Notes under the pieces: model-generated
Database searches by the model: none
Told to the model about the DNA's origin: nothing
What the model saw: the letters and a program-made list of their open reading frames with translations, nothing else
Position numbers and translations under genes: made by a program
Origin: an uncultured Campylobacter sp.
Lineage (GTDB): Bacteria > Campylobacterota > Campylobacteria > Campylobacterales > Campylobacteraceae
Reading direction: 5' to 3'
Assembly (NCBI RefSeq): GCF_938045345.1
Contig: NZ_CALIMS010000058.1
Location: forward strand, 1-62,541
DNA length: 62,541 nucleotides
Shown: piece after piece, positions 27,729 to 37,159 of the stretch
How the letters are laid out: the number at the start of each line of letters is the position of its first letter
Numbering within the stretch: the first letter of the stretch is position 1

Positions 27729-28604
27729 ATGTCAGGAAAATTTTCTGATAAATTAAATGAAATTTTAGGTAAAATTTCACCAACTTTCAATTTGATTTCT
27801 TCGCTAGCATGTATCCCTCTTGCAGGCTTCATATTTAACGTAACCTATATGAGAGCTAACGGCTTTTTTAGTTACGAAATTTTTAGTATAAATTTTATGT
27901 GGATTTTCTTGCTTATGGGTATATTTTTTGTGTTAATATTGTTAATAATACATGGATTTTATATTCTTGGTGCATATTTACGTATAACCCATCAAAGAAC
28001 TGAAACAATTCAAATAATTAAAGATCAAATAATTATACCGACCAGAAATCAAAAAAATTGGTATTGCCTTTTATATAATGTCTGCATCATTGCAAACATA
28101 ACAATAGCTATTATGGCTTTTGCATTTTTGGCATATTGTCATAAGTTGTATAATAATACCATTTTGATAGATTTTAACTTTTTATTTATTTCCATTTTTC
28201 CTATTTTTGAAATTTCAATAGTCATAATTTCGTATGTAGCTATTGATATCAAAAGATGGTTTGCAGCGTTTAGCGTGATATTTATTGGTATATTTTATAT
28301 ATTATTTTTATCCGCAATTCTATATCCTGAATTGCTTGGGAATATTTTTAAAAAGGCTTTAAAGTCTATAAGCTTAGCTTCCGATCATGTTGAAATTTAT
28401 CTAAAAGATAAAAATGAATCCATTAACGGCGAACTGATTTTTGACGATGGCAAATATGCTTATGTGAAATTTGACCGTACGGTTAGTAATTGCGGCGATG
28501 TCGGCGATTCTTGCATTAAAACTATAAAAAAGAAAGTTCCTAGCGAGGACGTTAGCATTATTACCAAAGTTAAAAAAAATACTAAAGCAAGTGTTCCGAA
28601 ATAA
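27729..28604 (+). CDS. Low-GC membrane protein of unknown function
   Basis: 291 residues from ATG 27729 (GGGAGAAAAAG ahead); the open frame reaches back to 27702. Four or five transmembrane helices (about residues 20-40, 50-75, 110-130, 145-165, 180-205), then a hydrophilic C-terminal domain with GDVGDSCIKTIKKKVPSED. Base composition is clearly AT-richer than its neighbours, with few of the codons and none of the RAATTY density typical here, so it was probably acquired. A hairpin follows it. Function unknown. Confidence 0.7.
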   Translation: MSGKFSDKLNEILGKISPTFNLISSLACIPLAGFIFNVTYMRANGFFSYEIFSINFMWIFLLMGIFFVLILLIIHGFYILGAYLRITHQRTETIQIIKDQIIIPTRNQKNWYCLLYNVCIIANITIAIMAFAFLAYCHKLYNNTILIDFNFLFISIFPIFEISIVIISYVAIDIKRWFAAFSVIFIGIFYILFLSAILYPELLGNIFKKALKSISLASDHVEIYLKDKNESINGELIFDDGKYAYVKFDRTVSNCGDVGDSCIKTIKKKVPSEDVSIITKVKKNTKASVPK

Positions 28605-28643
28605 AACTACAAGAAGCCAAGCAATATAAAACAAAATAATCAA

Positions 28644-28677
28644 GAATTTAAAAGCGCGTGTTTTTGCTTTTAAATTC
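28644..28677. terminator. Perfect 12-bp inverted repeat, likely terminator
   Basis: GAATTTAAAAGC (28644-28655), a 10-base T-rich loop, and GCTTTTAAATTC (28666-28677). It lies between the low-GC membrane gene and dapD and is AT-rich, so it may act in both directions. Its arms contain AAATTC/GAATTT words as well. Confidence 0.55.
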
Positions 28678-28756
28678 CATTCATGTGCATTTTCAAATCC
28701 CCTTTTAAATTAAATTTAGCTATACTCCCGCGCAATTTTGCGATTAAGGATTAAAT

Positions 28757-29950
28757 ATGAAAGAGATTAAATGCCTAAGCGAGCTGAGAGCTTTTGCAGA
28801 TAAAGTTCGCGCCAAAAAGGGCTATCGCGATCCGATCATGTGGGCGGTCGGGCGCGTGTTTAAGGGGCGTGCGGAAGGGCATAAAAGCTTAAGCGTGAAT
28901 TACGCGCACGTAAATTTTAAAGATGGGCTAGTAAGCGCAGCAGCGCTAATCCATGCTCTAACCGAATGCGGCGAGGTCGTGGATTTTAGCGGTAGTGAGT
29001 GCGTCCTTCCGCTAACGCACAAAGCCCTAAAAAAGGCGATCGAGGCTTTAAAATTTCTACAGCCAGACGCCAAAGAGGGCGCGCACAAAAATCTACAGGT
29101 GCTGCTTGCGGTTAAAGAGGCGATGAAATCGGACGAGCACGCGAGCTTTTGCGCTAGTTTTATCTTTGAGGATGCCGCGCCAAAAAGCGTCGAGAGCGCC
29201 TATCTCAAGCTTTACGCGCTTTCGCTAAATCTCTGCGAGCCGCGCACGCTCAATCTAGATGGCGCATTTAGCGTGCTTCCGAACGTCGCATGGGATGAAA
29301 ACGCCCGCCCGATCGAGCTTTGGTGGCTGCGTGAAAACGAAATCCATTTAAAAATGCAAGGCCGCTATCCACGCATAATCAGCGTCGATAAATTTCCGCG
29401 CTATCTAAGTCACGTCGTACCGCCGCAAAATGTTCGGATTTTAGACGATGCGAAAGTGCGTTTGGGTGCGCATATCGCCGCGGGTACGACCGTGATGCCG
29501 GGTGCTGCGTATGTGAATTTCAACGCAGGCACGACCGGCAGCGTTATGATCGAGGGGCGCGTCAGCAGCTCGGTCGTCGTGGGCGAGGGCAGCGACATAG
29601 GCGGCGGCGCGTCGATTTTGGGCGTGCTAAGCGGCACCAACGGCAATGCTGTGAGCATCGGCAAGCACTGCTTGCTGGGCGCAAACTCCGTAACGGGTAT
29701 TCCGCTCGGCGATCGCTGCATCGTGGATGCCAGCATCGCGGTACTTGAGGGCACGAAGGTTTTTATCGCGCAAAAGGATCGCGAGGCGCTAGCAGCGCTA
29801 AATCCAGGCTTTGCGTTCGATCGTGAAATTTATAAAGGGCTTGAGCTTGCCGGGCTTAGCGGACTGCACTTCCGTCAAAATAGTCAAAGCGGGCAGATTA
29901 CGGCAAGCGTTAGCAAGCGTGCGATCAAACTCAACGCGGAACTGCATTAA
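28757..29950 (+). CDS. dapD: Tetrahydrodipicolinate N-succinyltransferase
   Basis: 397 residues of the long Campylobacter/Helicobacter type. The second half carries the left-handed beta-helix hexapeptide pattern (VMIEGRVSSSVVVGEGSDIGGGASILGVLSG, core GEGSDIGGGASI) and KHCLLGANSVTGIPLGD. It makes N-succinyl-2-amino-6-oxopimelate for lysine and diaminopimelate. A TATACT box is at 28721-28726, the ATG at 28757. Confidence 0.95.
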   Translation: MKEIKCLSELRAFADKVRAKKGYRDPIMWAVGRVFKGRAEGHKSLSVNYAHVNFKDGLVSAAALIHALTECGEVVDFSGSECVLPLTHKALKKAIEALKFLQPDAKEGAHKNLQVLLAVKEAMKSDEHASFCASFIFEDAAPKSVESAYLKLYALSLNLCEPRTLNLDGAFSVLPNVAWDENARPIELWWLRENEIHLKMQGRYPRIISVDKFPRYLSHVVPPQNVRILDDAKVRLGAHIAAGTTVMPGAAYVNFNAGTTGSVMIEGRVSSSVVVGEGSDIGGGASILGVLSGTNGNAVSIGKHCLLGANSVTGIPLGDRCIVDASIAVLEGTKVFIAQKDREALAALNPGFAFDREIYKGLELAGLSGLHFRQNSQSGQITASVSKRAIKLNAELH

Positions 29951-30300
29951 ATTTATAAATTTAAACGGCGGGCGCGGATTGGCTGGAGCTTTTTTTAAAC
30001 TGCGTTAAATCTATAACTTAAACGGCGAGTTAAAAAAGATTTGGATGACCTCGCTATACGTGCTTCGAGCGATAGCATGTGATCATCACAAAAATTTCCG
30101 CTCATAGAATTTACGCGGAATTTAAAGAATTTTTGCCGCGATTTAGAAAATTTCTAGCGGTGATTTATGGAATTTACGCCGCTATTTTAACGTAAGTAAT
30201 TTTGGCGGCTAGCGGATTTTTGCCGCGCAGAGGGTTCTTAAATTTTAAAAATAGATTGAATTTAAAATTTTAATATGATAGATTTCAAATAAAATTAGGA
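29951..30300. repeat. Gap with a short duplicated segment
   Basis: About 350 bases. Segments at 29942-29970 and 29998-30027 (CTGCRTTAAAT..ATAA.TTAAACGGCG) are a direct repeat 56 bases apart with a few differences; the first includes the end of dapD, so a local duplication of the gene end is likely. The rest holds scattered RAATTY words and a TATGATA-like word before the next gene. Confidence 0.5.
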
Positions 30301-30307
30301 GGTTAAA

Positions 30308-30700
30308 ATGAAAAAATTTATATTCGCCCTGTTTGGCGTATTTATCTGTAGCGCAGCGCTTGCGGGAGATGCCGATACCGATGCACAGCGCTGCAAATTT
30401 TTGGCGGACGCTGTAAATGGGCACAGTCACCCAGAGACTGAAGATATAAAGTTGGGCGCGGCTACGTGCGAAGGCGATAAATTTATAGTTTCCATGACCC
30501 TAAAAAACATAATTTGGGATAAAGTAGATCCTAAAATAAAGCAAAATTTTGAGAGAGTTTTGCGCGCCGATAGGCAAAAGGACGTTTGCGCGACGATGAA
30601 AGCGGGCGGTCTAAAACGCATAGGCGTGCGACAATTTCTGCAAAGTGGCGAAAAAATCGCCGATCTGACCTACACGCGCAGCGATTGCGGCTTAGAGTAA
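30308..30700 (+). CDS. Small secreted protein
   Basis: 130 residues with a signal peptide (KKFIFALFGVFICSAALA) and a cleavage-like AG. The mature part has four cysteines (RCKF, ATCEG, VCATM, SDCG) that could form two disulfides. AGGAGG lies before the ATG. No recognised family. Confidence 0.7.
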   Translation: MKKFIFALFGVFICSAALAGDADTDAQRCKFLADAVNGHSHPETEDIKLGAATCEGDKFIVSMTLKNIIWDKVDPKIKQNFERVLRADRQKDVCATMKAGGLKRIGVRQFLQSGEKIADLTYTRSDCGLE

Positions 30701-30718
30701 AATTTCAAAGGAGAGATA

Positions 30719-31846
30719 ATGGAAGTGCCTCAAGCGGCGTATAGCAGGGATAAAATCATCATTCGCACCGGTGCGATCGGTATCGTTTCAAATGTAATTT
30801 TAGCGGCATTTAAGGGCGTCGTGGGGCTGATTTCTGGCTCGATCGCGATCGTGCTTGATGCCGTAAATAACCTAAGCGACGCGCTTTCATCCGTAATTAC
30901 GATCGTGGGCGTACACCTTGCTAGCAAGCAGCCCGATCGCGCACACCCCTTCGGACACGGCAGGATCGAGTATCTAAGCGCGATCGTAATCGCCGTCATC
31001 ATTCTCTACACCGGCGGCGTCTCGCTCGTCGAATCGATCAAAAAGATCATTCATCCGCAAGCGGCGAATTATAATGCGGTTTCGCTCGTAATCATTGCCG
31101 TAGCCGTCGCGGCAAAATTTAGCCTAGGGCTTTACACACAAAAGACGGGCGAGCGCGTGAACTCGGACTCGCTCATCGCTAGCGGCGTGGACGCCAAATA
31201 CGACGCGCTCGTATCGCTAGCCACCCTCGTAGCGGCTTTGATTTCGCTTATTTTCGGGCTGAGCTTGGAGGCGTATCTGGGCGCGATAATTTCGACGCTT
31301 TTGATCAAAACGGCGTATGAAATTCTGCGCGATACGATCAGCAAGCTTTTGGGCTCGCGTCCGAGCTTGGAGCTTACAAATGAAATTTACGACGTCGTGC
31401 GCGGCTTTGAGGGCGTCATCGGTGCATACGATCTGATGTTTCATGACTACGGACCCGATAAAATGGTAGGTTCAGTGCATATCGAGGTCGCAAGTGATAC
31501 GACCGCGGCGCAGATCGACGCTCTTACGCGCCGCATCCAAAACGCCGTTTTTGCGAAATTTAATATCATCTTAGACACCGTAGGAATTTACGCGTTTAAC
31601 AGGAACGATCCGCGCGCCGCCGAGATCTACGAGCATATCAAGCAGATGGCGTTTTCGCACGAGTTCGTCTCGCAGATACATGGATTTTATCTCGACGAGG
31701 AAAAGCGCTCGATCAGCTTCGATGTTATCGTCGATTTCGCAGCGCCCGATATGGAGGCGACGTTTCGTGCGGTCTGTAAACAGGTGCGCGCCGCGTATCC
31801 GAACTACACGCTCATCATCACTCGCGACAGCGATTACAGCGGCTAA
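30719..31846 (+). CDS. Cation diffusion facilitator (Zn/Fe/Mn exporter)
   Basis: 375 residues. Six membrane helices with DAVNNLSDALSS in TM2 and HPFGHGRIEY between TM2 and TM3, then GVDAKYDALVS (second metal site, D and D spaced as in the family) and a cytoplasmic domain (VHIEVASD, DTVGIYAF). A longer C-terminus than FieF. It expels divalent metal in exchange for protons. The secreted four-cysteine protein lies 18 bases upstream. Confidence 0.92.
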   Translation: MEVPQAAYSRDKIIIRTGAIGIVSNVILAAFKGVVGLISGSIAIVLDAVNNLSDALSSVITIVGVHLASKQPDRAHPFGHGRIEYLSAIVIAVIILYTGGVSLVESIKKIIHPQAANYNAVSLVIIAVAVAAKFSLGLYTQKTGERVNSDSLIASGVDAKYDALVSLATLVAALISLIFGLSLEAYLGAIISTLLIKTAYEILRDTISKLLGSRPSLELTNEIYDVVRGFEGVIGAYDLMFHDYGPDKMVGSVHIEVASDTTAAQIDALTRRIQNAVFAKFNIILDTVGIYAFNRNDPRAAEIYEHIKQMAFSHEFVSQIHGFYLDEEKRSISFDVIVDFAAPDMEATFRAVCKQVRAAYPNYTLIITRDSDYSG

Positions 31847-31912
31847 ACTTTGGCGGTCTAAATTTAATCGCACCCGCCCGCGCGCTTTCGGCGAAATTTC
31901 AGAATTTTAGGC

Positions 31913-31918
31913 TACAAT
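31913..31918 (+). promoter_or_regulatory. -10 box ahead of the ABC-F/thi genes
   Basis: TACAAT, about 125 bases before ATG 32044. An AGGAG follows at 31919-31923 without a useful start, so this is a promoter with a long leader rather than a start site for another gene. Confidence 0.35.
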
Positions 31919-32043
31919 AGGAGAAATTTATCGCGGTTCGCCGCGGCGTAAAAGATGCAATAAACCGCGAGATGAAATTTGCGCGCAAAATCCGGCAAAA
32001 GTCCGCGCGCAAGCAACGCAAAGAGAAATTTAAAAGGAAAAAT

Positions 32044-33636
32044 ATGGTTGAAATCAAAGATCTAACGATGCGCTTTGGCAAACAGCTGCTTTTTGAAAAC
32101 GTAAATTTAAGCCTCGATAAGGGCAGGCGCTATGGCCTCATCGGCGCAAATGGCGCGGGCAAATCGACACTACTTAAAATTTTAAGCGGACAGATCGAAG
32201 CAAGCAGCGGCGAAATTTTAATACAAAGCGGGCTTAAAATCGGCGTTTTGGGGCAGGATCAATTCGCCTTTGAAAGCTTCAGCGTCAAAGACGCCGTGCT
32301 CTACGGCAACAAGCGCCTCTATGATGCCGTGCGCGAAAAGACGCGGCTTTACGAAGCGGGCGAGTTTAACGACGAGATAAACGAGCGCCTCGGCGAACTT
32401 GAGATGATCTGCGCCGAGGAAGATCCCGCTTACGAGTACGAAACGCGGATCGAGAAAATTTTAAGTTCGCTGGGGCTGGGCGACTTTGATAAAAAGATGA
32501 GCGAGATCGAGACGAGCGATAAATTTAAGGTCCTTCTCGCGCAGGTGCTCTTCCCGCGCCCCGACGTGCTGTTTTTGGACGAGCCGACCAATAACCTCGA
32601 TATCGACGCCATTTCGTGGCTCGAGTTTGAGCTAAATCGCCACGCGGGCACGCTCGTAGTCATCAGCCACGACCGCCACTTTTTAAACCGCGTCTGCACG
32701 GACATCCTCGACGTTGATTTTAGGCGAGTGCGCGAATTTAGCGGTAATTACGACGACTGGTTTATCGCGTCCAATCTTATCGCCAAACAGACGCAGTTTG
32801 AGCGCGAAAAAAAGCTCAAAGAAAAGGCTGAGCTTGAAAAATTTATCGCTCGCTTCAGCGCCAACGCAAGCAAAGCTAAGCAGGCAACGAGCCGTCAAAA
32901 ACAGCTCGACAAGCTCGATCTTAGCGAGCTTGCTACCTCTTCGCGCAGAGAGCCTAGCATTTTATTCAAGCCCGCGCGCGAGATCGGCAATGAAATTTTA
33001 GAGCTAAGCGGCGTGGATATGAGCTTCGGCGAGATTCAGATTCTGAAAAATTTTAACCTCAAGCTCGCTCACGGCGATAAGATCGGCATCATTGGGCGAA
33101 ACGGAGTGGGCAAAAGCACGCTTTGCAAGATCATCATGGGCGAGCTCGCGCCGCAGCGCGGCAAGGTTCACATGGGCGCCACGATCGAGTCTGGGTACTT
33201 CGCGCAGGATACGAATAATAAAATTTCAGGCGAGCTCAAGCTCTACGAATATTTGCAGAGCCCGCAGAATAGGGATCTGGATGAAATTCGCAAATGCCTT
33301 GGGCGCATGCTTTTTAGCGGCGCGGAGCAGGAGAAAAGCGTGGGCAGCTTAAGCGGCGGCGAGAAACACCGCGTGATGCTAAGCAAGCTAATGCTGCAAC
33401 GCCCGAACCTGCTGGTGCTAGATGAGCCCAACAACCACCTCGATCTTGAGGCGATCATCGCGCTCGGCGAAGCGCTGTATAACTTCGCGGGCTGCGCGAT
33501 CTGCGTGAGCCACGACCGCGAGCTCATCGACGCGTTTGCAAATAGAATTTTGCATCTCAAAGGAGACGGCGAAATCGTCGATTTTAGGGGCACTTACGAG
33601 GAGTATCGCGAGAGCTTGGGAGCGAGCGATGATTGA
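32044..33636 (+). CDS. ABC-F ATPase (ribosome-associated, EttA/YbiT-like)
   Basis: Two ABC ATPase cassettes on one chain with no membrane domain: GANGAGKST with FLDEPTNNLDID, and GRNGVGKST with SGGEKHRVMLS and VLDEPNNHLDLE, joined by a charged linker (KEKAELEKFIARFSANASKAKQ in part). Such proteins clear ribosomes rather than transport. The open frame begins at 31972, but ATG 32044 follows AAAAGGA, and homology begins at MVEIKDLTMRF. 530 residues. The end overlaps thiS by 8 bases, so it heads the thi transcript. Confidence 0.92.
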   Translation: MVEIKDLTMRFGKQLLFENVNLSLDKGRRYGLIGANGAGKSTLLKILSGQIEASSGEILIQSGLKIGVLGQDQFAFESFSVKDAVLYGNKRLYDAVREKTRLYEAGEFNDEINERLGELEMICAEEDPAYEYETRIEKILSSLGLGDFDKKMSEIETSDKFKVLLAQVLFPRPDVLFLDEPTNNLDIDAISWLEFELNRHAGTLVVISHDRHFLNRVCTDILDVDFRRVREFSGNYDDWFIASNLIAKQTQFEREKKLKEKAELEKFIARFSANASKAKQATSRQKQLDKLDLSELATSSRREPSILFKPAREIGNEILELSGVDMSFGEIQILKNFNLKLAHGDKIGIIGRNGVGKSTLCKIIMGELAPQRGKVHMGATIESGYFAQDTNNKISGELKLYEYLQSPQNRDLDEIRKCLGRMLFSGAEQEKSVGSLSGGEKHRVMLSKLMLQRPNLLVLDEPNNHLDLEAIIALGEALYNFAGCAICVSHDRELIDAFANRILHLKGDGEIVDFRGTYEEYRESLGASDD

Positions 33637-33832
33637 GATCTGCGTAAACGGCGAGTCGCTGCAGCTCGCGCAGGATATGAGCGTGAGCGAGTTTTTGCGC
33701 TCGCGCGGACACGATCTGCGCCTAGTGGCGCTCGAGCGCGACGGCGAAATTTTAAAAAAGGAGGCGTGGGAGCGCACGCAGATCTCAAGCGGCAAAAAAT
33801 ATGAAATCGTCGAGTTCGTAGGCGGCGGCTGA
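33629..33832 (+). CDS. thiS: Sulfur carrier ThiS
   Basis: 67 residues ending in VEFVGGG, so the C-terminal Gly-Gly needed for thiocarboxylate formation is present with an extra Gly. Ubiquitin-like pattern ICVNGESLQL, RLVALERDGEILKKE. I choose ATG 33629, inside the end of the ABC-F gene; the longer open frame from 33536 would put 31 foreign residues ahead. Carries sulfur for the thiazole ring with ThiF and ThiG. Confidence 0.93.
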   Translation: MIEICVNGESLQLAQDMSVSEFLRSRGHDLRLVALERDGEILKKEAWERTQISSGKKYEIVEFVGGG

Positions 33833-34801
33833 GATCGGAGCTTTGAATTATGTTAAAATTATAGCGGCTGAGGTTTAATCCGCGCGGCGGCCGTTAAATT
33901 TTAAGCGGCGTAGCGACACAGCGACTGGGGCTTAAAATTTGCACGCGCGTCGTTAAAATTTTAAACGGTACGGCAGAGCGGAGACATAGCGCGTTTGGGT
34001 TTTTAAATTTATGAGGAAGCCGCGGTAGCCTGGTGCCTGCGGCGAGCTTTTAAATTTTGCAAGCGAATTGAGGCGCGGTAGCCTAACGCAGGAGTTTTAA
34101 AATTCGCTCTGCGGCGATAGAGTTTAAATTTTATTGCGGCTGCGAAACGTTAATTTGCGCCGCCAGCTGCGGCGGTCGGTCGTGGGCTTTAAACTGCATC
34201 GGCGCTGCAAGCTTGAGCGCGGGGCATTAAAATTTATCCCGAAGTTGCGGGATTTGCGCGCGCGGTTTTTAAAATTTATCCCGAGATTTCTGTCGCCATG
34301 CACATTGCGATGCATACTGTTGCGTGTCGCTTTTTCGTCGGTCGGGCTTGAAATTTTAAATTTAGCCGTAGCGCGGGTTTATTTAGGCGTTTAGTAGCTT
34401 TTAAGTTTGGCGGATCGCTCTAGCGCTTCGCGACTTAAAATTTAACCGACAAGCGGGAGTTAATGCGCTAAATTTGGCTTGCGTTGCGCATTCTGTACGG
34501 AGACTGTGCGACGCGCCGTATTAGCCGAATGAAATGCGCGCATGAGACTAAAAGATTACGCGTTAAAAGCACGATGAAATTTGCGGATTAAAATCACTAG
34601 CGATGCGCTCGGTGCGCCCCGCGTGCATCGCAACTCGTGCGAGCGTTTGTGCAGTGCGTCTTAGCTGCGTAGATCTCTATCGCGACCGTGCCGCAATATC
34701 GCATAGATGCGTACCCAGTTCGCATAGATATGAGACGCCGCGCGCAAGTTGGAATTTGCGCGATAAATTTAGACGGCAAAAAGATAAAATTTAGGATCAA
34801 A
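33833..34801. repeat. RAATTY array and spacer between thiS and thiF
   Basis: About 970 bases splitting thiS from thiF, which are normally adjacent. Units of the kind GCGGCGTAG..TTAAAATTT and a GCGGTTTTTAAAATTTATCC repeat (34217-34285) occur; RAATTY words are frequent to 34480. The second part (34500-34790) is less repetitive, with GCRTAGAT-type words. Frames of 63-86 codons are repeat-derived. I see no gene or terminator. Confidence 0.6.
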
Positions 34802-35596
34802 ATGCAGATAAAATTAAACGGCAAAGCTTACGAAACGGGCGCGAGTGATCTTGAGGGGCTGAAGCGCGAGGTTAAATTTAGCGGCGAGATCGCCGTGATA
34901 AACGGCTATGCGAGCACGCAGAATTGCGAGCTGAAGGCGGGCGATGAGCTCTTTTTGCTCGCGCGCGGTGCGGAGCTGGCGCCGCAGGAGCTTCGTGCGC
35001 TGATGCTTGCTCGCAACGCCCCCGCCGTAAACGAGGCGCTACAAGGCTCGCGCGTGGCGATCTGCGGGCTCGGCGGGCTCGGCTCAAACGTCGCGATCCT
35101 GCTTGCGCGCGCAGGCGTGAGCGAGCTCTTTTTGATCGACTTCGACGTCGTCGAGCCGACCAACCTCAACCGCCAGCAGTACGAGATCGGCGATCTTTAT
35201 AAGCCTAAGACGGTCGCTCTGCGCGAAAAAATCGCGCGCATAAACCCGTTCGTGCGCGTGCGAACCTTAAACGAGCGACTTACCGCGCAAAACGTAGCCG
35301 AAATTTTAAAAAACGAGCGTATAATTTGCGAGTGCTTCGACGACGCGGCGGCGAAAGCGATGATTTTTGGCGCATTCGGCGGTACGGATCGCTTTTTGAT
35401 CTGCGCTAGCGGCATGGCGGGCAGCGGCGACGCCAACGAGATCCGCACGACGCGGCTCGGCAAAAACGTCTTCGTCTGCGGCGACTGCAAAAGCGCCGCA
35501 GCTCAAGGCGTGGGACTGCTTGCGCCGCGCGTGGCGATCTGCGCCGCACATCAGGCAAACGTCGCACTTAGACTGATTTTGGGCGAGGAGAGCTAG
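34802..35596 (+). CDS. thiF: ThiS adenylyltransferase ThiF with its own ThiS-like N-terminus
   Basis: 264 residues from ATG 34802. Residues 1-60 are a ubiquitin-like module (MQIKLNGKAYETGASDL, NGYASTQNCELKAGDELFLL, shown by KAGDELFLL) without a terminal Gly-Gly, followed by an E1-like domain: GLGGLGSNVAILLARAGV, the Asp in DFDVVEPTNLNRQQYEIGD, and a cysteine in CGDCKS. Campylobacter ThiF proteins have this plan. It adenylates the ThiS C-terminus. Open frame reaches 34688 but the fold begins at the chosen start, and no ribosome site is strong. Confidence 0.93.
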   Translation: MQIKLNGKAYETGASDLEGLKREVKFSGEIAVINGYASTQNCELKAGDELFLLARGAELAPQELRALMLARNAPAVNEALQGSRVAICGLGGLGSNVAILLARAGVSELFLIDFDVVEPTNLNRQQYEIGDLYKPKTVALREKIARINPFVRVRTLNERLTAQNVAEILKNERIICECFDDAAAKAMIFGAFGGTDRFLICASGMAGSGDANEIRTTRLGKNVFVCGDCKSAAAQGVGLLAPRVAICAAHQANVALRLILGEES

Positions 35597-36098
35597 CTTG
35601 GTGCTAATCGCGCGCCTGCATTTCTAAATTTACGCGCCTTGCGCATTGCCGCCAAATTTAAGCCTCGCGCGATTGTTTTGAGAAGCAGGCGAGCGTTTCG
35701 GCGGGTATACAGCGTGTTTAAAAGCGGTGTAAAATTTTACCGCGCGCCGCGTAAATTTAGCCGCGATATGCAAATTTAAACCATTTGCCGTGTGCAGCTC
35801 GCGGATAAGTAAAATTTTAAAATTTATTCGGCGCGAGCAAGCTACTTTTGAATGTAGGATTTAAAATTTCGTGTAGTAAAGCGAGCCACAGTCTGCGCGT
35901 GAAATTTTAAAATTTTGTGTCGTGGCGTAAAATTTGACGAGAAATTTTAAAGCTCTGGCGCGGCGTCGTGCAGCGGTAAAGCGACGAATAGAAGCAAGCA
36001 AAGCGCGCATATCTCGCGCTGTATATAATGCACTGCGAGCGCCGATATGCGCCATTTGCGCTGCGCATAAAACGAAAATTTAAACTAAAGAGGATAGA
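35597..36098. repeat. RAATTY-bearing spacer between thiF and thiG
   Basis: About 500 bases. RAATTY words concentrate at 35730-35960 (GTAAAATTTTA, GTAAATTTAG, GTAAAATTTG). No gene recognised. A weak AAAGAGG lies before thiG. Confidence 0.55.
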
Positions 36099-36860
36099 AT
36101 GGACGATAAACTGATCTTAGGCGGCAAGGAGTTTAGCTCGCGCCTGATAATGGGCTCTGGCAAGTTCGATCACGCGATGATCGACGCCTGCGTGCGGCAT
36201 GCGGGCTGCGAGATCGTCACGCTTGCGCTGCGCCGCGTGAACGAAAGCAAAAGTCGCAATATCTTGGATTTCATCCCTCGCGGCGTCACGCTGCTGCCAA
36301 ACACCAGCGGCGCACGAAATGCCGAGGAGGCGCTGCGGATCGCACGGCTCGCGCGCGAGCTGGGCTGCGGCGACTTCGTAAAGATAGAGATCATAGGCGA
36401 CAGCAAATACCTTCTGCCCGATAATGCCGAGACGATCAAAGCCTGCGAGGCCCTAGCGCGCGAGGATTTCGTGCCGCTTGCCTACATGCACGCCGATCTG
36501 TGCGTCGCGCGCGATCTAGTAAGCGCGGGAGCCGCCGCCGTGATGCCTCTGGCCGCGCCGATCGGCTCCAATCGCGGGCTGATGATGCGCGGGATGATAG
36601 AAATTTTGCTGGGCGAAATCGACGTGCCGATCATCGTAGATGCGGGGCTCGGCGCGCCTAGTGAGGCCTGCGAGGCGATGCAGATGGGCTGCGCTGCGGT
36701 GATGGTAAATACGGCAATCGCCACGAGCGGGGATCTGGCGCTGATGGCTCGGGCGTTTGCGCTCGGCGTGCAGGCGGGGCGCGATGCCTATCTGGCGGGG
36801 CTCGGCGCCGTTTGCAAAACGGCCAGCGCAAGCTCGCCGCTAACGGGATTTTTGCGCTAG
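36099..36860 (+). CDS. thiG: Thiazole synthase ThiG
   Basis: 253-residue TIM-barrel enzyme forming the thiazole phosphate from deoxyxylulose phosphate, dehydroglycine and ThiS-COSH. LIMGSGKF at the N-terminus, the Schiff-base Lys in VKIEIIGD, PDNAETIKACEAL, and phosphate-binding VDAGLGAPSEA and NTAIATSGD. Complete. Confidence 0.97.
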   Translation: MDDKLILGGKEFSSRLIMGSGKFDHAMIDACVRHAGCEIVTLALRRVNESKSRNILDFIPRGVTLLPNTSGARNAEEALRIARLARELGCGDFVKIEIIGDSKYLLPDNAETIKACEALAREDFVPLAYMHADLCVARDLVSAGAAAVMPLAAPIGSNRGLMMRGMIEILLGEIDVPIIVDAGLGAPSEACEAMQMGCAAVMVNTAIATSGDLALMARAFALGVQAGRDAYLAGLGAVCKTASASSPLTGFLR

Positions 36861-37159
36861 CGGTTAAAATTTTAAGCGCGCTTGGTTGCGCGAGCCGTGT
36901 TTTTTGCGCCGAATTTGCCTTTCTTGAGCCATAAATACATATCGCGCAAGGTTTTTGCGCCATGTGAGTTAAATTTTAGCGCGCTTTGTTAAGCCCTATG
37001 CCGAACGACCTAAATTCCGCACTTCGCTAGGCATCTTAAAGTGTAGTGGCGAAAAGTATAATTTGGCAGCGGTACAATGCGCGGCAAGCTCGGCGATGAA
37101 ATTTTAAAATTTCATCGCGCCAAGTAGCCCGATCGAAAGAAGCCTTATTAATAAGCGGG

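Noticed and set aside
34134..34394. 86-codon frame in the thiS-thiF gap
   Set aside because: Repeat-derived, with repeated KFIPR words, no ribosome site.
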